DNA of 64,000 bases from NCBI GenBank assembly GCA_014706295.1, contig JACSVZ010000001.1:40236383-40300382 (forward strand), given 5' to 3'. Made by a program: the position numbers and the translations under genes. This DNA is from Lycocorax pyrrhopterus obiensis (taxonomy: Eukaryota > Chordata > Aves > Passeriformes > Paradisaeidae). Below, one piece after another: positions 12,637-25,700 of this stretch (position 1 is its first letter; the number at the start of each line of letters is the position of its first letter). The notes beneath the pieces are model-generated. The model was given only the letters and a program-made list of their open reading frames with translations, was not told the origin of the DNA and did no database searches.

Positions 12637-15600
12637 TAATTGCATACATCAATCATAACACGTCTTTTTGCTTATTTGGACAAGTATTACAAAAACAAGG
12701 AGACTACCTAGAGAAGGTTAGAGGTGCTACTAGAAAAGACCAAAGAGAAGTAGAGAGGCAGGGAAGCCCTCAGGGGTACCTCAGTGCACAGGTGAATTAA
12801 TCCATTTGAGCCCTGGACGCTTTGATCTTTCAATAGCAACAAAACTGACCAAGATTTCTAAGATGAAATACAAAAATTGGCTTTATAGAGATTTCACGAG
12901 AGAGCAGTGAGATAAATTAATCTGTTAAAATCCAATTGCACATTAAATTCTGTCAGATACTGCTGTTAAAGTTTTCATTTAAATGTGAACAATACACAGG
13001 ACAGCTCTGGGTAGTGGAAAGAAGAAAGATTTGTGGTGAAAATATGACTGTGTAAATAACACGAAAATCCATTTCAGGAGGAATGAGTCGATCTGCAAAC
13101 TTCTAACAGGGCTTCAACAGGTAGACAGTATGAGCTCTTGGTCTCCAGCTGCAGAATTTCAACACTGGAAAATGCATCTCTAGAAAATTATATGATCTTG
13201 TCCTGTTACCTGAACTCAAAATATGTTATTTCCACTGCGGACATTGATGTCATCTGAAGTCAGGTATGCTTTGTTGTATCGGTGCTGCCTCACCCACACC
13301 AAAAAGGATGTACAAAGTCAAAGGCTGTTAGGATGTTTTCCCTTGAAATCTTGTAAGATGATTTATTCAGGGGTGGTGTGTGTGTGTGTGCGTGTGTGTG
13401 TGTGTGTCAGGTGCATCACTTAAAAATAATCCTTTAAATATCTTCACAAGTTAAATACAAATCTCACATCAGTTCCTAAAGATTTTGTCAGTTTAACTCC
13501 AGTCTTTTAACATCTGCTTGAGTCAAAACACAGATTGGTCAAGAGATGACACTTGTACTTGCGTGGTCCAGTCAACAACGTGATTCATGTTGTAGGGTTG
13601 GTTGCATAAGCTGACAGGATAATCCAGCCAGCCCTAGCAGCTGCTGTGCTGCTGACACTCTCATGTGCTGTCCTTAAGAAAAAAAGAAGACCACAGCTTG
13701 GCTAAAAACACACTAGTAGTGAAACCTCAGCAGACACAATGCAATAAGAAGCTAAAAATCAAAAATGTCAGGCCTCACACCACAGATCTGAAGTTTCAGA
13801 AGAACAGCAATATGGCAATACAAAGAAAAAAAAAACATTGAAGAGATGTTTGGGTGGTTTCAAGATGCTTTGAACAACATTCAGCATCCTTGCACTGCCT
13901 TAGGTGGGAGAGGGTGATGCTGTGTGTCAGGCAAATTCCAATATAACATGAAGAAAAGCAGAGGTACAGAATTCAGAATAAAAAAAGCTTTCACTACCCA
14001 GTGAAAGGCTTGGATCCTAGCTTGGGTGCAGGATACTCATACCCTTGTTGTTATTTTTTTTGTTGAATATGGTCACATACTTCAAGGGTAGAAACAGGTG
14101 TTTATCTGTAGTAGAAAGGAATACGTAAAGGTTTTGAATCAGGAGCTCTTTTGTTTTGCCCTACTTGCCTTGCCATCTGCCCTTAATACTTGTGCTAACA
14201 CTCCTACTTGTCTACCACACATACCTGCTGGGAGTGCCCTCCCTTGGCAGGGAGAATCTCCCAGCCTCAGAGATGGGTTGCACAACATCTGACCGTAAAT
14301 CAGCACCAAAACTGGGATTACTGCCTGTGTTTCTGTTCTCCTCATCTCATGCCTGATGCATCACAAGGGCACACCACAAAGTGTGCTCTGCACTTGGCTG
14401 TGACTGTGGTACAAAGGCTCAGGCTGAAGGCTGGATCCACAAGGGCCTTTCAGGGGTGGAAGGGATGGTCACATCTCTAAGTCCAAAGGAAAGATTTTTA
14501 ACACCTCCTTGCAACTGTCAGCTAAGGCTAGTTTCCATTCAGACCTGCGTTTCCAGAACCAAGGTTCCCTATTAAATCCAGGCTTTTCACAAAAGATCCC
14601 CTTCAGATTCCCCAAGGGGAAAACCCATGGGAGGAAACAGCAGCAAAGGTGTTGTCATGATGGAGATGGATATAAAGAGGAAGTGGACAAGGGGTAAATC
14701 TGTCTCTACCAAGGAAACAATGTTATCAGAGTAAATGGAAGGGAAACAAAACAATCGGAGTTATCAACCACAGGTTATGTTTTCAGCAAAAAGAAAAGGA
14801 ACAAACCCACATCTTGGCAGGAGTGACTTCACAATGTATCGTTTACCATTAACTCATTAGGTCTGTATCTGCCGTATTAGTTAATTTTTCATGTTGTCAC
14901 AGGCACAGGACTTTTGCCATCAGTCTGGGGCAGCTCCAGGTAAATACAGTTCACTTGTTTACTTTATTTAGGCACAACTCTCTGCTCTAGTTCCCAGTCC
15001 CCTGCTTTACCTTCCACCCACATGTTCAGTGTGTGTACATAAAGATGTGCCAGAGAAGCCAAGTCCCTTCTGGACTGTAGCCCATGAACTCTTTTCCTTT
15101 TTCTGGAGACAATTACTTGTGAAATGCTGCTGAGCTGGGCTGGCAAGCTGGGTTGGTAGAAACCTCTTTCTCTGCATGTCCCTGGTCTGGTTTAGCAATC
15201 TCCTGAAGAAGCAAGTCTATATATTTTGGGGCCAGAGTTGATCCTTGCATGCAAATTGAGTGAGCATCTCAAATACCAACCTATGTCACTGTGTGCACAG
15301 CACTCAGTAGCTGTACTGCTGCTGCTTGAAAGCAGCTGAACTGCTGCAGATCCTTTCTCAGGGACCCCTGGTGCCCTCCTTCCCAGCAGTCCCCATCTCC
15401 TTCAGACCATCCCACCTGTTATTTGCTCTGCTAGCAAAACATGACACAGTGCATGAGAAAAGTCACAGCAAACAAGTAACTGTTTTTTCCCTAAGATTCC
15501 CTATCTGGAAAGCAGGAATAAACTTTTCTTGAAAGGATGCATTATCTTGGGAGGAGTAGTTACTGGGAAGTGACTAGTGTTAGTGTTTGGCTACTACCAT

Positions 15601-15892
15601 CATGAAAGCCAAATGGGTTGTGGATCTTTTTAGATCTTCCAATCTAAAAAATGAGTCAAAAACATCTATTAATAGTTATAAATCACACATAATCTGAACA
15701 GATAGCAATTTGCCCTAATTTTCTTTAAAATACTTCAGTCTTAATTCAGGTTATTAGTCCTTAAATAATGAATAGTTGCTATCAACTCTTCCATGTTATG
15801 GACTCACCATGCCAGCTCCTCTGAAACGATCATGCTCTTCCTTCCTAGGAGATGCAAGGAAACAATCTTACTGACTAAGCTACAACCTTTAA
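12637..15892. other. Intergenic, nothing recognised apart from a (GT)n tract
   Basis: No gene or interspersed repeat recognised. Several overlapping small open frames at 14,098-14,697 have no recognisable protein. Confidence 0.5.
13376..13407 (+). repeat. (GT)n microsatellite
   Basis: About 16 GT units, interrupted once by a C (GTGTGCGTGT). It is a typical polymorphic dinucleotide repeat. Confidence 0.95.
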
Positions 15893-17187
15893 CTGAGCAA
15901 TATGTGGGACAATCCCTCCTGTGGAAGGATCATTACAGCTGGGAACACGCAGCCTGGGAGGTTCCTGCAGAGCTTTGATGCTCTGCATCAAAGGGTGGTG
16001 GAAGAGCCACCAAGGAGACTTGTGCTGCTGGACCTCGAACTAAGAAAGAAGGACTGGTTGGGGGTTTGAAGGCTGGGAGCAGCCTTGGTTGTGGTGACCA
16101 TGAGATGGTGGAGTTCAGGATCCTGTATGGAAGAAGCAGGACAGTAAGTAGGATTACAGCCCTGGACTACAGGAGAGCTAACTTTGGCCTTTTCAAGGAC
16201 CTACTTAGAGGAATCGCATGGGCTAGGGACCTAGAAGGTAGGAGGGTCCAAGAGTTAATATTCAAGCATCACTTCCTCCAAGCTCAGGACCGGTGCATCC
16301 CTTTGAGTATGAAATCAAGGAAAGAGGGGAGGAGAAATGCATGGATGAGCAAGGAGCTTCTGGCAAAATTCAAACAAAGAAGGAAGTTTCTGGAATGTGG
16401 AAAAAGGCACAGGCCACTGGGGAGGAATATGGAAACGTCAGAGTACGAAGGGATGAGACAAGAAGGGCTAAGGCCTGTTTGTAATCAAGGCCAAGAAGAA
16501 GGGCTTCTTTGAGTACATGAGTAGGAAAAGCAACACGAGGGAAAACATGGGCCTGCTGCTGAGTTAGGTGGGTGCCCTGGTGACAAAGGACACAGAGAAG
16601 GTGCAGTTACTGAATGCCTTCTTTCAGTTACTACTGCTAAAGCCAGCCCTCAGGAATCCCAGACCCTGAAGCCAAGAAAGAAAATCTGGAGACAGGAAGA
16701 CTTTCTCTTGGTCATAGAGAGTTGGGTTAGAGATCAAGTAGGCAAACTTGACACCCATACATCCATGAGCCCCAATGGGATGCACCCACACATGCTGAGG
16801 GAGCTGGCAGATGTTACGCTAAGCCACTTTTCTTCATCTTCGAAAGGTCATGGAGAACAGGAGAGGTGCCTGAGGACTGGAGGAAAGTCAAGGTCACTCA
16901 AGTCTTGGAAATGGGTGAGAAGGAGGGCCCAGAAAACTACAAGCCAGTCACAGATTCACCTCAGTCACTGAAAAGGCGATGGAATGGCTCATCCTGGTTG
17001 TCATCTCTGAGCATGTGGAGGGAAAGAAGCTTATGAGGAATAGTGGAGATGGATTCACCGAGGGGAAATTTTGCTTGATCAGCCTGATTGCCTTCGATGG
17101 CATGACTGCCTGGGTGTATGAGGGGACAGCAGTGGATGTTGTCTACCTTGACTTCAGCAAGGCTTCTGACAGTTTCCCTCATAGGTA
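15893..17187 (+). mobile_element. CR1 LINE ORF2 fragment (endonuclease end to reverse transcriptase)
   Basis: A decayed internal piece of CR1 ORF2 in + orientation, spread over shifting frames. The segment at 16066-16512 encodes the end of the AP-type endonuclease domain (GDHEMVEF, where consensus elements have SDHEMVEF) and the following linker, including ITALDYRRANFGLFKDLL and WMSKELLAKF. Further on come the linker to reverse transcriptase (GKLDTHTSMSPNGMHPHMLR) and, at 17101-17187, a degenerate motif A, VVYLDFSKASD. The expected FSKAFD has become FSKASD. The element stops there: the rest of reverse transcriptase and the 3' UTR are missing, so it is truncated at both ends. It is not functional. 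Confidence 0.9.
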
Positions 17188-18773
17188 AACATGCTTAATT
17201 TTTCGAAGTTATGTTGCCTGACTTTTCTATTACACCTTGAAAACATGCTTCTGTGAGTTCAGAGTTTTGTAGAAGAAAGCAGAATTGCATTTTTGTTTGC
17301 TGAGTCTTTAACAGCCCTGCTGTGCTCTGAGTTCTCCTAGAAAGTGAGCCTCACTGGGAAACTTAAATCCTCTGAGAACAAATTCTGTCCCTCCTACGAG
17401 TACAACCATAAAATAGCTCCACAGAGATCAGCCCTGTGGCATCAACTTACTAAAGGAAAGCAGAAGCCAATCTACCTCAGAAATAGCTGTGAAGCAATTG
17501 TGTGTACTTTTAAAATGTGTACTCATCAGGGTGAATTCTTTGGGGATTAATAGAGACCTTAAATATTGAAAGATAACATGAGGGAAAGCCAGGGTGATCC
17601 AACTAGCTCATTTATCCCAAATTTTTGAGAGAACAGGTGTTTTTTCTTACTTTCTGCATCCCACTTGTATGTTGCTTTCTAGGAAGAAACATCAAAGGCC
17701 TACCCTTTGTTTTCACTAAATGCATGGGTCTATATGAGATGTGCCTGGGAACTACACTTTTACCACCATTGTTCATGCAATGGGAAGTTTCCCATTGTTC
17801 AGGAAAGAAATAACATCTTTAATTTCATACTTTAACAGCAAATGGTGGTAATATCTCAATTATTTCTGTAGATGAACAAGCCATCAGAGGTTTCAGCACT
17901 CTTTGCTGCATTACAGATTGCTTGTTTTGCTGGAGTAACCATAATAGAGAAACGCAACACTGCCTGTGCTGTGTGGCCATATATATATCCCACTGAGAAG
18001 TGATATATGACTAGCATCAGCTGTGTCAGTGGAGCTTATTCAGCAAGATTTATGTTTCTTACGGGAGAACTTGCTATAAATATAGCTATAACCATCTACT
18101 CACGTTTTATCTTAAGAATTTATTCATAAATTTTAACAGTCAAGTGTACAGGTAACTGCCAAGAGGTTAAAGCTCCTTTGAGTAGATTACTCCCATACAG
18201 ACACAATTTTAGAAACCCAGGTTAAGCTGTAGCTCTGTATCACGAATCAGAGCAGCCTTCTTTAGCACCTGAATTGCTGACTGTAGATATTCCAAATTGC
18301 AATGCATTGCAATGCTTGTTTGATTTGTAGCCAAGATGAAATGAACCTGTTCAGCAGGCAGGTAATTATTAAGTTGCATGCCACAGAAAATGCTATTGGA
18401 TTGGTTGCATAAACTAGAGTGTAACGCTGTATCTTCAAGCCTCAAAGAAGGAGTTTATTTTTCTTTCAGAAAATTCTTTTTTGGCAATGTCTGCTAATAC
18501 TTTACTGTTTCTGCATTCTGAGTTCCTTCAGGTCTTAGTAACATGCAGCTTCCCTAACCTACTCTTCTCGTCGGCCTCGCACTCTGGCTCTTCTTCTCAT
18601 GCTAAACTTCTCATCCATTTATTTCATGTACACGGCTCAGTAAGGTGCGTGCAGAAAATGTACAGCACATTGTATTGATGTGCATTCTCCTGGCTTTCCC
18701 TGTGGCTTGGTGACACAAATGGCACACGGGACAGGTATCCGCTATGGACTGACCAAGTGATGAACAAACTGGG
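17188..18773. other. Intergenic, nothing recognised
   Basis: No gene or repeat recognised. Confidence 0.45.
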
Positions 18774-18952
18774 TCATAGAAACATAGACTCACAGAATGG
18801 TTTAGGTTGGAAGGGGCCTTAAAGTTCATCCAGTTCCAATGTCCTGAGATGGAGAGAGACACCTTCCACTAGACCAGATTCCTCGAAGCCCCATCCATCT
18901 GGCCTTGAACACTTCCAGGGATGCATCCACATCTTCTCTGGACAACTTCCCA
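18774..18952 (-). mobile_element. CR1 LINE fragment, 3' end
   Basis: CR1 3' end in minus orientation, recognisable by TCACAGAATGGTTTAGGTTGG, AAGGGGCCTTAAAGTTCATC, CTGGCCTTGAACACTTCCAG and GGGATGCATCCACA. It lies only about 300 bp upstream of the SLC15A1 CpG island. Confidence 0.9.
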
Positions 18953-19229
18953 GAAGCATCAGTTCATGGGAGCCGCAGGTCAGAGATCATTAGAAAGCGG
19001 TGGCAGCAGCAGTCGAGGCAGTCTGTTTCCTTGGTTTGAGAGGAGGGAACGAGGCAGAAAGCCACCCTCCACATAGTGCGTATTCCACTTACTCGCTTCC
19101 TAAGTTTTCCCTTAACGCCGTTGACATCAAAGGGACAACGTGCAGCTGACGGCACTGCACAGCGCTCGGTTCAGCTGATGGCACTGTCTCGGTGCTTCCT
19201 GACGGCCAGAGAACGAAGAAAGCCCCGAG

Positions 19230-19720
19230 CAGCAGGTGACAACCCTCGTTTAGCAGCCCTAAGGGGAGCGGGCGGCAGGGAGGAGCGCTGGGGCGCCGCG
19301 GAGCGCTGCGCTCGGGCAGCCCGGGCCGATCGCGGCGGGTCAGGGCCAGGTGAGCCCTCGGACGGCTTCCCGGAGACAGTGACCCGCTCCCCGCCCCTAC
19401 ACCTGCGCGGCGCCGCCCCGCACCACCCGGGGCCAGGCGGGGCCCCACTGCCGCTCTTAAAGCTCGGCCGCCCCCAGCAGCTTCCTTCCCTCTTTCCCGC
19501 CTTTCCTTCTGTCTTTCAGCCCCGAGCACTCCGGCGGGACCGCGCCGGCGACATGGGTAGGTGTGGGATGGGGCAGCCCGGAGTGGGTAGCGGTCCCCGG
19601 CCCGCGGGAGGGATGCCGCCCCGGGCTGAGCACCGCGGGATCCTCAAGCCGCTTCCCTCCCAGCCTGGTGATCGTGGCGGGCTGGGAGCTGCCAGCATAG
19701 CCAAGGGTCCCGCCCGCCCT
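19230..19720 (+). promoter_or_regulatory. SLC15A1: SLC15A1 promoter CpG island
   Basis: This GC- and CpG-rich block surrounds the first coding exon and stands out against AT-rich flanks. GC boxes of Sp1 type lie at 19391-19397 (CCGCCCC) and 19436-19442 (GGCGGGG). A weak TATA-like TTAAAG at 19457-19462 would place initiation near 19,485-19,495, inside a pyrimidine-rich tract. Sp1-driven expression is known for mammalian SLC15A1. The exact transcription start here is inference. Confidence 0.65.
19553..19556 (+). CDS. SLC15A1: SLC15A1 coding exon 1 (start codon)
   Basis: Only ATG plus one base is coding before the GTAGGT donor at 19557. The intron is phase 1 and completes a glycine codon with exon 2. 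This start was chosen because it splices in frame to exon 2 and lies in the CpG island. Context GCGACATGG has G at +4 and G at -3. Confidence 0.82.
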
Positions 19721-22700
19721 GGGCTCTGCTGGTCGGTGTCGATCTGAGGAAGTCCCCGGGCACTCTTGAGTCTCTACTCTCCCTCTTCCTCCGGGGCAGT
19801 TCTCCCTCTGGCAACGCTTTATCCTGGTTTATATGACCCTGCCTTGAAACCCGAGTGAGAGCCGAGCGATGGTGCCTCGGTCTCTGTAAGCGCTTTGAGC
19901 TGAGCCCCTGGCCGGTAAGGTTTATCCTACACTACGCTTTTAAGGCATGTGGAGCTTAAGATCTGGGCACAAGTGTGGTATCTCGCAGATGTTAAATAAC
20001 GCTTTTTCATCGAGAGTGTTTACCTAGGGTTGACCTAGTGTTTTTTAAATACATAGATACACGGGTGGAAGATTGAGGTAAGGGCAGAACCCATTTAGCT
20101 AATTAAATCTGAAGATTTTTTCCTGTCAAAACTGCTCTACTGAGCAGTAGAGGTAACAAAAAATACTTTTTTGTGATGTATCTCTCCATTACCCTTTGTT
20201 GGACCTTTGGTTCTGCAGTGTCTGTCTGAGTGCATTGGTGTCTCATAGCAAGCAGCTCCTGGGCTGGAGAAACCTTGTCTCACAGAGGGAAGGAACCTGA
20301 AATGCCCACCCTCTACCCCCCAAAAAAACCACCCCAAGAAAGTGCCATTGCATCTTCAGCAAGGAAATCTGTGTTCTGGGGACAAGCAACTGTAGTAACG
20401 AGCAGGCAGAACTTGTCAGTGGTGCTGCCCAGGGGTGAACTGGAGTCTTGCTGGCTTGGGCAGACAACCAGGAAAATGGTGACAGCTCTGTGAAGAGAAA
20501 GAAATGGAATGCAGCTGGGTGTGCTCATGTAATATGAGGCTTGCTGCATTATAGGTTTGCTTGGATAGTTTCTGTGAAGGTGCTGTAAGGCTGCTGCAGA
20601 GAGCAGAGGCAATAGGCTTGTCAGTGCCCCAAGTCAGGTGTCAGGACCGTAGGCTTGCTCTGGAGCCAGAAACATCCCAGGTGACAGTATGGGTGTGTAT
20701 AGATTTGTTGTGGCCATAGACAAGAAGCATTTCATCCAGGCAGAGCTGCTGTGATGGCTGCATGGAGCAAGGCAAAGTGCTCCCATCTTGTGTCACAGAC
20801 TGTGAGCTGCAAGGGATACAGCATCCCACTACATCTCTGTGACTGCAGGGGAGGAACCACACTGGTGGGAAGGGGTTGGAGCTGTAAGCCTGCCCCACCT
20901 GGCCTGCAAAGTTGGGAAGGAGAGAATGGCCCACTGATAATGATTTCGATGTGGTGCTGAAGCCAAGAACTGAGTGTCTGTTGACTTTACATTTCTTAAA
21001 AAATAATAAGAATCTGAAGAGAATACAAAGTGCACAACTGTTTAGAGCTTTATTTTGAAAAATGTGGAGCTCTTCAGTACTTGGTGGTGAAAATGAGCAG
21101 TTTTGCAGGTCATTCCTTGTGGGCAAAGAATAAGAGGGGCTGAAGGTTGCCCCTTCAAGAGGGACTGCTCCGATATGCCACAAGCAAACCTCAGATTATC
21201 ACTGAAAATGATGCAAAATGCTGGGTGCTCTGTGCTATGTAGGTCAAACCCTGAAGCTGCCTGACAGTGGAGTCCTCAGTTAGTTCAGGTGCCTGTGTTA
21301 AAAGGTTGCCTTTGATGCTATCTGGAGTTTCCCCAACCGTCTCTGTAAAAGGAGAATAGAGGGGTAAAATCAAAATGTTTAGAAATAGTTGTGTCTCTTG
21401 AACATTGAAGTCAGACGATGTCGTGCGAAAAAAATTGCCTTTGTTATGTCTTTTGTGTAAGGTTTCTTGCAGAGCTGATACTTTCACCATCAGGAAAGCA
21501 GAAAAAACCCCAAACCAAACCAACAACAAGACCCTAGATATTTTTTGCCCAACAGACAGGAGTGAGCTGCCCAGACTGATCTTCTCTGTACATGTCATGA
21601 AAAACTGGCAGTGTGATGCACATGTGCTGGAAAAGCCAACAAGTGGAAATAACCAAGGAGCTGATAGGAAGATAGGCTATTGCTAACACCTTGGTATCGT
21701 TCAGTGTATCTGCTCATGTGGGTTGTGGAAGGGGCATTGCCGATAACTTGAATAACTCGTATACCCGCATGTGCCCTGAACTGGGTGCATTAGCACTTTC
21801 AGAACGTCGCTTGCTCTCTAGGAAAAGATGTTTTCAAATCACCTGCATAATACTTCTGTCTCTGTTGTGAAGGTACTTGTCCACAGCAGTGAAGGAAAGA
21901 ATTGCAACAATCTGTTTTAGTGATTTCTGGAAATTACCTTGTTTAGTATTGTGTCAAACACTATAGTGTTGCTGTCAGCTGTTTTCGTATGTTGTGAACT
22001 ATGGACTAAACGATGATTTTGGTAAACATACTTTTCTTATAGAGATGTATTATGGGCAGACTTGATTTACAAGCAGGGATTTCAAAGTTCACATCTTGTA
22101 CTTGGTCTTATCTTAATGAGCTTGCTCATGTGGTTTTATGGAAAATGTTGACATCCACTATGTGGGCATAAGGCCATTATCTGACACAGTGAAAGCTCAG
22201 CCTTCAAGCCTGTCTCCTAATCTGAGGAAGCCCTGCAGGACTCTACTTGGAGTGCTGCCAGGGGAGAGGGCCTGCTAAGAGCAGCTGGAAGTGACTTCAG
22301 GGCTGCAAGCAGCTATCTGCTCCTGCTGCCCTCAGTGGGACCTCTCTGTGCTTCCAGGTCTTCTCAGGTTAATATTCAGGTTTTGGGAATGCCTGCTAAC
22401 ATGGATCACTGAGTTGGGGCTGTATATTCAGTCCTCTAAAAGTCCCTTTTCAGGACTTGACCTCCATCCCTGGCAGGGCATCTTGAGCCTATTCCTTAAT
22501 CTTGACTTGCCTTTAAGGTAACATCCCCAAGAGTGAGTTGTAACAGGATTTATCATCTGTGGGTGGCTGGTTTACCACCACCTTGAATGATGTGTGGTAA
22601 GCAGCCATGGGATGCTTTGACTCATCAGCCCTTTTGAGCTTCTCCTGGCAGTGTATGATTTTATGCACACCCTGAAAACCCAAAGGCTATCAAGGGAAGT

Positions 22701-25700
22701 TTTGCCTAATAACTATGAAAAGTCTCCCTTTAAGAAACTGAAAATTTACTCACCCTGACCAGTACTGTGTTTATATTAAGTTTGTTTATTTAGAGTTGAA
22801 CTTTTTTGAATCTTCCATTGATTTTAAAGGAGTATTACTTACAAGTTGCCATTAACTTGTATTTTGGTTTTTTCCCTCCACAGGTGGAAAAACTACTGGC
22901 AAGTCGGTAAGTATTGTTTTCCCTTATAAAAAGTTGCTCTACTGACTCCCTTTGGCTTATATTCTTTTGGTAATGTTAGCAGTACCCAAAGTAAAAATCA
23001 CCCTATAAACATACATTAAATGTATACAATAATATATACATTATTGTATACAATATAATGACTTACTGGCCAACACGTGCAAAAGCAGCCTAGTAACTTA
23101 TTAAATTCTAGCTAAGCATTAGTGTGCTCAGCACCCTGATAAAATGTGAAGAGCCTTTGCTGACGGAGCAGACATTGGTAGGGAGGAGGTTGGTCCCTGG
23201 AGCCCATCTTTCTTGTGGCTGAGTTATCATCATCCACTGCTCTTGAATCTTTGAACTGTTAATGACACGTGTCTCAGCAACCCTATCCCTGCCTTTGCAT
23301 TTCTTATCTTGCAAGGTTTTACTCCACAGACTTTCCCTTGGCTTAGTGGCTTCCTCAGCAGCCAAAGTCAAAGCTGTGCAGCAGGGTGGTGGCATCCCCA
23401 GGGCAGGGTGGTGGCATCCCCAAGGTTACAGAGGTCATTATAAAACAAAACATTCAGGTTACCTGTTTGGTGGTGGATCCAGTGCTTCCTGACCAATGAG
23501 GGTAACAACAGAAAAGGTGTTGGTAGATGTGTATATGTATATATACATATGGGCATATGTATACTGTAACAGAGGACAGTACAGTGCAAAACAAGGACAA
23601 GTACACATCATGTATTAGCAAGCATTAGTTGCATAGTCTCCTCTTGCTTGTAGCATCTTGGAAAAACAGAAGGCCTGTCACCGTGGGAAAGACCCAGTAG
23701 CTTTCTCCTGCACGCCCGTGTTCATGCTCAGCTCCAGCTGTGACATGCAGATCCCCTCCAGTTTGGGAGCAGCCAGTAAAAACCCACCAGTGGCTGCTGT
23801 GCCAGCATGGGAATGCAGGACAGCTCCACCAGGCACAAAAGCACCAGTATCTTGAAACAAAAATCTAGGCTTGCTGGATTGTGACCTCCCCAGACAGCAT
23901 GTAACACCCTCCTAAAGCGTAAGCTGTTGGGTAGGGTGATGGCAAAACACTGGGGAGGTTTGTGAGAACCCCAAAGTGGTCAAAAGATTTTAGTGAGGTT
24001 TTGTGAAATTCAGGTGGAGATGGGTCTGTCCTGGGCCAGGACTGCTCTGTCTTTTTTTTTCTCTATAGGCAGGACAGACATGGGGAAGTCTTTGTTCTGC
24101 TTCAGGAACAGACATTCTCTGCTCTCCATCTGGGCTATTCCCAATTAGGAGTCACGCAGCCTGGGTTACTGTTTCAGTAACTAACTTAACATGTGCTGAA
24201 ACAAAACTTCAGGGTGTGGCTCTCCATCCCATGACCATTTGCATGGCTTAGGGGAATGCTGTGGACAAGGCACAAAGCCTTCTTCTGTGTGAACTCCAGT
24301 TCACCAATGCCTGTGCCCAGGTTGGGGGTAGTTGTCCAAACCTCCTGCTGCCTTCAGCTGAAGGAAATGGGCAACTTCAAGGAAATTTTACCTAATTTTG
24401 GGATACCTGTGAATGGTCTTCCTTTGGAGACACCTCTTTCTGCCCATGGAGGATGTGATAAATCAAGAGCAACAAGTTTATATGTAGGACTCAAATTTTG
24501 TGTGCTCTAAAACTAGAGGAGTCCCATCTGGCACCTGCCTCAGCTGAGACTGGGTTCTTCCTCTGAAGCCTGCTTGTCAAACCATGGGTTGGATATGCAA
24601 TATGTACTTGCTTCTGCAAACAACAAAGGGCAGTGCTGTTCCAGCTGCTCAGGCATCCTCACGACTGAGTCAGATCAGTCAACAGTGCTCCTGCCACTCT
24701 CTTATTTTCATTTCTTTTGCCATATTCCCAAAAAAATTGTTGTAGCCCTCAAGTTTCCAAGTGTTGTGTTTGTTGAGGCTTTGCCAGAGACACTGGCTCT
24801 CCAATTTAAATGTGTCAGGCATGATTTCCCCATCTAAGGTTTTTTCCTTTTGAGCTGCAAAGTTAATTTCTCCCTGTTTCATGTGAAATACAGATTAGTT
24901 TAATTTCCAAGCCTTTGTAATCCAAACAATGACATTTTTTAATTAAACTTGAGCATGGACAAGAACAGTTTTGCCTCTGCAGTGTTCTGAAACGTCTTTA
25001 AAATCTGATTCTTTGCTGCTTGCAGGATTAAATCCATTAAAAAAAGGTTAAAAGGCAGGATTATGTTTAAGCTGTGTCCCATTAATTTTAATAGAAATTA
25101 ATGAACATATCATATATTCATCCACTAAGCCAAGTAGGTGATCAGAAGATAAACTTCCAGTTCTAGTGGCCATATCAGATTTGTACCTGATGTATGCTTC
25201 TTAACCATTGTCTCAATGGCAAGAACTCTGTCACGAGCTGTGTGGTGATGACCATGGACATGCCTGTTGCAGCAGGTGAAGGCTCAGTGAATCTGGCAGC
25301 CAATGCCATGCCATTTTAGGTTACGAATAAAGTCTGTTCTATCATCAGGTCTGAAGAAATGAAGGATTCTTCATCAAGCACAGCATTTTAAGGATAAGGA
25401 GTTTTCCTGAGAGATTTGCTTGAATGAGAAGTTTAAATGTTTATTTGTCTCAACTACAGGTGCTTAAAAATAGTCCTGAACTTTTAACTGGTGTACTGCA
25501 GGGGTTTGGCGTTGTGCATTTGGTTGGCTTTGGGTTTTGACTTTTTATTTTTCCAAAAACATTGGCTTTTTGCATATTTTCAGATACCAGTCAAGATTGC
25601 TGTAAGGGTTAGGTGCTGGAGACCTCAAATGTGCGTAGCGCAACACTTGAAGGTCATTTATAGCATTGCTAAAGGTCTCTTGCAAAGGGCAGATGAGAAG

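Noticed and set aside
16066..17188. Host gene with a reverse transcriptase-like domain
   Set aside because: The peptides match CR1 ORF2 in order but with frame shifts and stops, so this is a decayed LINE.
19076..19747. 223-codon + strand open frame over the SLC15A1 CpG island
   Set aside because: It is arginine-, glycine- and proline-rich, as any frame in GC-rich DNA tends to be, it spans the exon 1 splice donor, and it matches no family I know.
20641..21183. 180-codon minus-strand open frame in SLC15A1 intron 1
   Set aside because: No recognisable domain or promoter, and the composition looks like translated non-coding DNA. It is kept out for lack of support.
22884..22906. ATP or GTP binding by PEPT1 through GGKTTGKS
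   Set aside because: The pattern fits a P-loop, but there is no surrounding nucleotide-binding fold. The protein is a proton-driven transporter, and the string is nine residues from the terminus.
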